The position numbers were made by a program, and so were the translations under genes. A DNA stretch of 64,000 bases from Setomelanomma holmii (lineage: Eukaryota > Ascomycota > Dothideomycetes > Pleosporales > Phaeosphaeriaceae), in the NCBI GenBank assembly GCA_010015745.1, contig ML978207.1, forward strand, positions 124,001-188,000. The letters run 5' to 3'. The notes under the pieces were generated by a model. It searched no databases. It had not been told where the DNA came from and worked only from the letters and a program-made list of their open reading frames with translations. Positions within the stretch are counted from its first letter, which is position 1; every line of letters begins with the position of its first letter. This document shows, one piece after another, positions 60,196-64,000 of this stretch.

Positions 60196-60503
60196 TTCAA
60201 TACTGATTTGGGAGTATAGACCGGTGCATTGGCTCAGTTATTATCTCGAACTTTTTTTGCGGGGACAATTCACTAGCGGAGGCACGTTTCGCCGACGAAC
60301 ATGGTCCAAGCTCCATGAAAGATTTCCACGACCTGCAAGTCGACCATCTCGTCACGCAACATCACCAGCAGCGCGTCAACACCCAGACAAGCGTCGCGAC
60401 TTGGACAACTGCTGCGACTGCGATATCTCTGGCAGCTTCCTACACGCTCTCTACTATATCAGCGCGTCCGTAGTACCTGGGCTAGCGCCCACTGTCGCCC
60501 ACC
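60196..60503. promoter_or_regulatory. shared divergent promoter region of SDA1 and RSE1
   Basis: A compact 308-bp region between two divergent start codons of essential RNA-related genes. No specific transcription factor site is claimed. Confidence 0.55.
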
Positions 60504-63500
60504 ATGACGAGTTTCTCAACCATGTCGCTATACGCCTTGACGGTGAAGCAGCCTTCGGCTACCCAGGATGCGATCTCGGGTGACTTCATCGGCAACGGCA
60601 AGCAGCAGATCCTCACGGCCAATGGCTCGAGGCTAGCCATACTCGAGGTCTCTAGGCGGCAGAAAGGCTTTCAGGAGATATACTCTCAGGACGTCTTCGG
60701 CATTGTCCGGCGGATAGCCAAATTCCGCATCGCAGGTGGCACAAAAGGTATGTTGCTCTGTCTCGAAAGCTATAAGCCAGTATAGTGATTTTCCAAAGCA
60801 CCGGACATCCTTGAGCTTGTAGCTCCCTGAACCTGCGGTGGACTGGACACTTCTATTCAAGAACCTGGGCTGACTCTGTAGACCATATTGTCATAACCAC
60901 CGACTCGGGACGGCTAGTCACCTTCGAGTATGTACCGGACGAACAGACTTTCAAGACGGTGCACTTCGAGACATTCGGCAAGTCTGGAATACGACGAGTC
61001 GTTCCTGGCGAGTACCTGGCTGCCGACCCGAAAGGGCGCGCCATAATGATTGCTTCCGTTGAGAAGAACAAGCTGGTCTACATTCTCACACGAAGCGGCC
61101 AGACCGATATCGCCATCTCCTCGCCGCTCGAGGCGCACAAGCCGCAGACATTGGTCTTTACGCTCATTGGACTCGACGTTGGCTACGACAACCCTATGTT
61201 CGCTTCGCTCGAACTCGACTACTCAAATTCCGAGACCGATCCCACGGGCGAGGCTTTCGAGGAGCTGAAGAAGGAGCTTGTCTACTACGAACTGGACCTT
61301 GGATTGAATCACATCGTGCGCAAGTGGTCAGAACCTGTAGATCGCACAGCAAATGCTCTTTTCCGGGTGCCAGGCGGGCCCAATGCGCCAAGCGGAGTCC
61401 TCTGCTGTGGAGAAGATAACATCACATACCGTCGCATTTTCAACAGCAAGTCTGGCGTTCATCGCCTGGCGATCCCGCGTCGCGAGGGTGCTACAGAAGA
61501 TCCCAACCGGAAGCGCACCATTGTATGCGGCACACTATACTCTCTGAAGGGCGGCGACTTCTTCTACCTGCTGCAGACCGACGATGGAGATGTGTTCAAA
61601 CTCACGGTGGAAGCGCCCAGCGGCACGGTGGAGAAGATTAAGATCAAGTACTTTGATACTATTCCGATTGCGACAAGCATATGCATTCTCCGCGCGGGGT
61701 TTGTGTGTGCCGCTTGCGAATCTGGCGATCGCATCCTGTACGAACTTGAGTCCTTGGGCGACGAGACGGACGACCCATTGTTCGAAAGCGATCAATTCCC
61801 GGTCGATCCCGAGGCGTCTTTCGCTCCTCCATTCTTCAAGCCACGAGCTTTGACGAACCTGACTGCGGTAGAGACGATCCCGAGTCTCAACCCAATCATG
61901 GGCATGGAAGTCGCCAATCCGATGTTGGAGGACGCACCCCAGATCTACACCATAAACGGTGAAGGTGGCCGAAGCTCTTTTCGCACAACACGCAATGCTC
62001 TCGAAGTGCTGGACCTCATTGAGTCGCCATTGCCGCAGACCGCGACTGACGTTTGGACCACCAAGCTCACGATCGAGGACGAGACAGACACACTTATCGT
62101 GCTCTGCCTACACAGTAGGACACTAGTCTTGAAGATTGGTGATGATGTCGAAGAAGCTTCTAATACTGGCTTCTTAGCGGACACTAATACTCTGGGCGTG
62201 CAGCAATTCGGCGAGGACTGCGTTGTGCAGATACATCCAAAGGGTATTCGTCACATTCAAGGCATACAGTTTCCTGACGATGACGCCGTTGCCACCCATG
62301 CCAGCTTGACCGATTGGCAACCTCCAGCTCACCGTACCATTGTCGCTTGCGCCACCAACAACCGACAAGTAGCGATCGCACTCAGCTCTGGTCAGATTCT
62401 CTACTTTGAGTGCGATTCGGACGGCTCGCTCGCCATGGCCGAGGAAGAGATTGCACTCGACAGTACCATAAACTGTCTTGCCATGCCAGATGTGCCTGAG
62501 GGTAGCGTACGAGCTTTCTTCATGGCCGTCGGCTGCAGCGATCAGACTGTTAGGATCTTCAATTTGTCTCCAGATATGGAAGGCAACATATTGCGAAGTA
62601 TCTCAGTCCAGGCCCTTACATCGCCACCGAGCGATCTCACGATAAACCTGATGTCAGACAAGTCGCCACGGGGATACAGCCAGTTCCTGCACATTGGCTT
62701 ACGGAGTGGTGTCTACATTCGCTCAGTCCTAGACGAGATGAGCGGTGACATCGGGGATACACGACGGCGTTTTCTTGGTCCGGAACCCATCAAGTTCGCC
62801 AAGGTCACTGTCGCAGGCGAACCAGCCATCCTCGCAATGACGTCTCGACCGTGGCTAGGCTACACTCACCCGCGCACTGGTGTTCTACAGCTTACTCCAC
62901 TGAACTACATCGCTTTCAAGTCGGCGTGGAACTTCGAAGGCTCACAGTTTAAGGGCATCATCTGCGTGAGCGCCAACGAACTACGGTACGTGATATTCTT
63001 TTACTCTCCTGATTGCACTGATGATACTTGTACACCCTACACACGCTGAGGGACTTTAACTTTTATTCCAATTGTTCCTACTGAACGCAATTTACCCCGA
63101 CCTGATAGTCGCATGAAGAGTTTCAGAGCCCAGCTGACTAGTTCAGAATCTTCACGTTCAACGACCTGACCGACAACACGACTTACGAAACCATACCCTT
63201 GAAATACACACCGAGGAAGATGGTTGGCTACCACGAGCAGGGAGTGTTCTACATCATTGAGAGCGACAATAACACACTGAATGCGGACACACGGCAGAAG
63301 CTCATAACCCAAGCTGGGGTCAAAGAAGAAGACGGCGATGATGCTCCGATGGAGATCGAGGGTGCTAATGGCGACATGACGAATGGCCATGCGAAGATTG
63401 ATGAGCTACCACCGACCGACTTTGGCTACCCGAGGGCTCAAGGGACCTGGGCATCGTGCATTCAGGTAGTCGATCCTGTCACCGAAAAGGTTGTTACACA

Positions 63501-64000
63501 TACAGTCGAGATCAAGACCAACCAGTCGCTCGTCAGCATTGCTCTTGTCTATTTCGAGAGCCGAGGTGAAGAGGCTTTCCTAGCCATTGGTACTGCCAAG
63601 GATCTCAGTTTCCAACCCTACAACTTCTCAGGTGCATCTATCCAGGTCTACAAGATATCGCCAAACGGGCGTGAGCTTGAGTTCTTCCACGAGACCGATG
63701 TGAGCGAACCTCCTCTAGCATTACTAGGGTTCAAGGGCAAGATGGTCGCTGGTGTAGGTCGAAACCTTTGCCTCTACGATTGCGGTATGCGATCACTCCT
63801 TCGCAAGGCGCAAGCCTCGAATTGCGTTCCCACGCGCATCACCGGCTTGAAGACACAAGGGAGTCGGCTTGTCGTATCCGATGCAGCTCAGTCCGTCACC
63901 TACGTTGTTCACAAAGATCAAGTGCACCCAAATCGCCTGTTACCATTCATTGACGACACCATTGCGCGACACACTACAAGCACAGAGATGCTAGATTACG
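60504..64000 (+). CDS. RSE1: splicing factor 3B subunit 3 (Rse1/SF3B3), partial at the window end
   Basis: Three exons are visible (60504-60747, 60882-62985, 63147 onward), with introns of 134 and 161 bp. The gene runs off the window, so the C-terminus is missing. The start MTSFSTMSLYALTVKQPSAT is typical of the family, as are FRIAGGTKDHIVITTDSGRL and SLELDYSNSETDPTGEAFEE; the third exon resumes with RIFTFNDLTDNTTYETIPLK. The protein is a large WD40-like triple beta-propeller of the DDB1/SF3B3 group. In the U2 snRNP it helps hold SF3B1 and recognise the branch site. About 1060 of an expected 1200 or so residues are present, and no stop interrupts them. The introns are longer than the roughly 50 bp usual here. 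Confidence 0.93.

Overview
The window reads as nuclear DNA of a filamentous ascomycete, most probably a Dothideomycete. The reasons are short introns (mostly 45-60 bp) with GT-AG ends and CTNAY-type branch points, close gene spacing on both strands, ascomycete versions of housekeeping proteins, a fungal NLR, and hAT transposons carrying C:G-to-T:A nonsense changes like those left by repeat-induced point mutation (RIP). The order was judged from family style only; no search was run.

Layout. 1-5.4 kb: two divergent RING-H2 genes and a complete but dead hAT transposon (hAT-1, 2240-5346) with an 8-bp target duplication. 5.5-11 kb: a glycosylation-site-rich membrane protein, the sphingolipid fatty acid 2-hydroxylase (SCS7-like) and a three-RRM RS splicing factor. 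11.7-19.6 kb (accessory): a member of an unrecognised gene family (P1) whose 5' end is cut off by a 3.77-kb element with two 470-bp terminal inverted repeats. The element carries a decayed NLR gene (NACHT plus ankyrin repeats) and no transposase. A nonsense-riddled hypothetical gene follows. 19.6-38.2 kb (mostly core): SRR1-like protein, a small PPxY membrane protein with a two-codon first coding exon, an HSPA12-type Hsp70, a charged hypothetical protein, TAF4, the mRNA 3'-end endonuclease YSH1, an FMP42-like major facilitator and a 522-residue orphan. 38.5-46 kb (accessory): a second dead hAT element (hAT-2, 38520-41720, 8-bp duplication) and two more members of the unrecognised family (P2, P3). 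47-64 kb (mostly core): MIF-fold protein, CENP-X/MHF2, a GPI-anchored cupredoxin, an aminoglycoside-phosphotransferase-like gene with one internal stop, a nuclear-type hypothetical, SDA1, and RSE1 (SF3B3), which runs off the window end.

How it fits together. The core genes serve transcription (TAF4), splicing (RSD1-like, RSE1), mRNA cleavage (YSH1), ribosome assembly (SDA1) and DNA repair or the kinetochore (MHF2). SDA1/RSE1 and TAF4/YSH1 are divergent pairs. The accessory blocks are where the transposons, the NLR, the three-member family and nearly all in-frame stops lie. The most striking object is the NLR-carrying long-TIR element. Removing it with one TA copy rejoins an upstream ATG and promoter-like DNA, in frame, to the body of P1.
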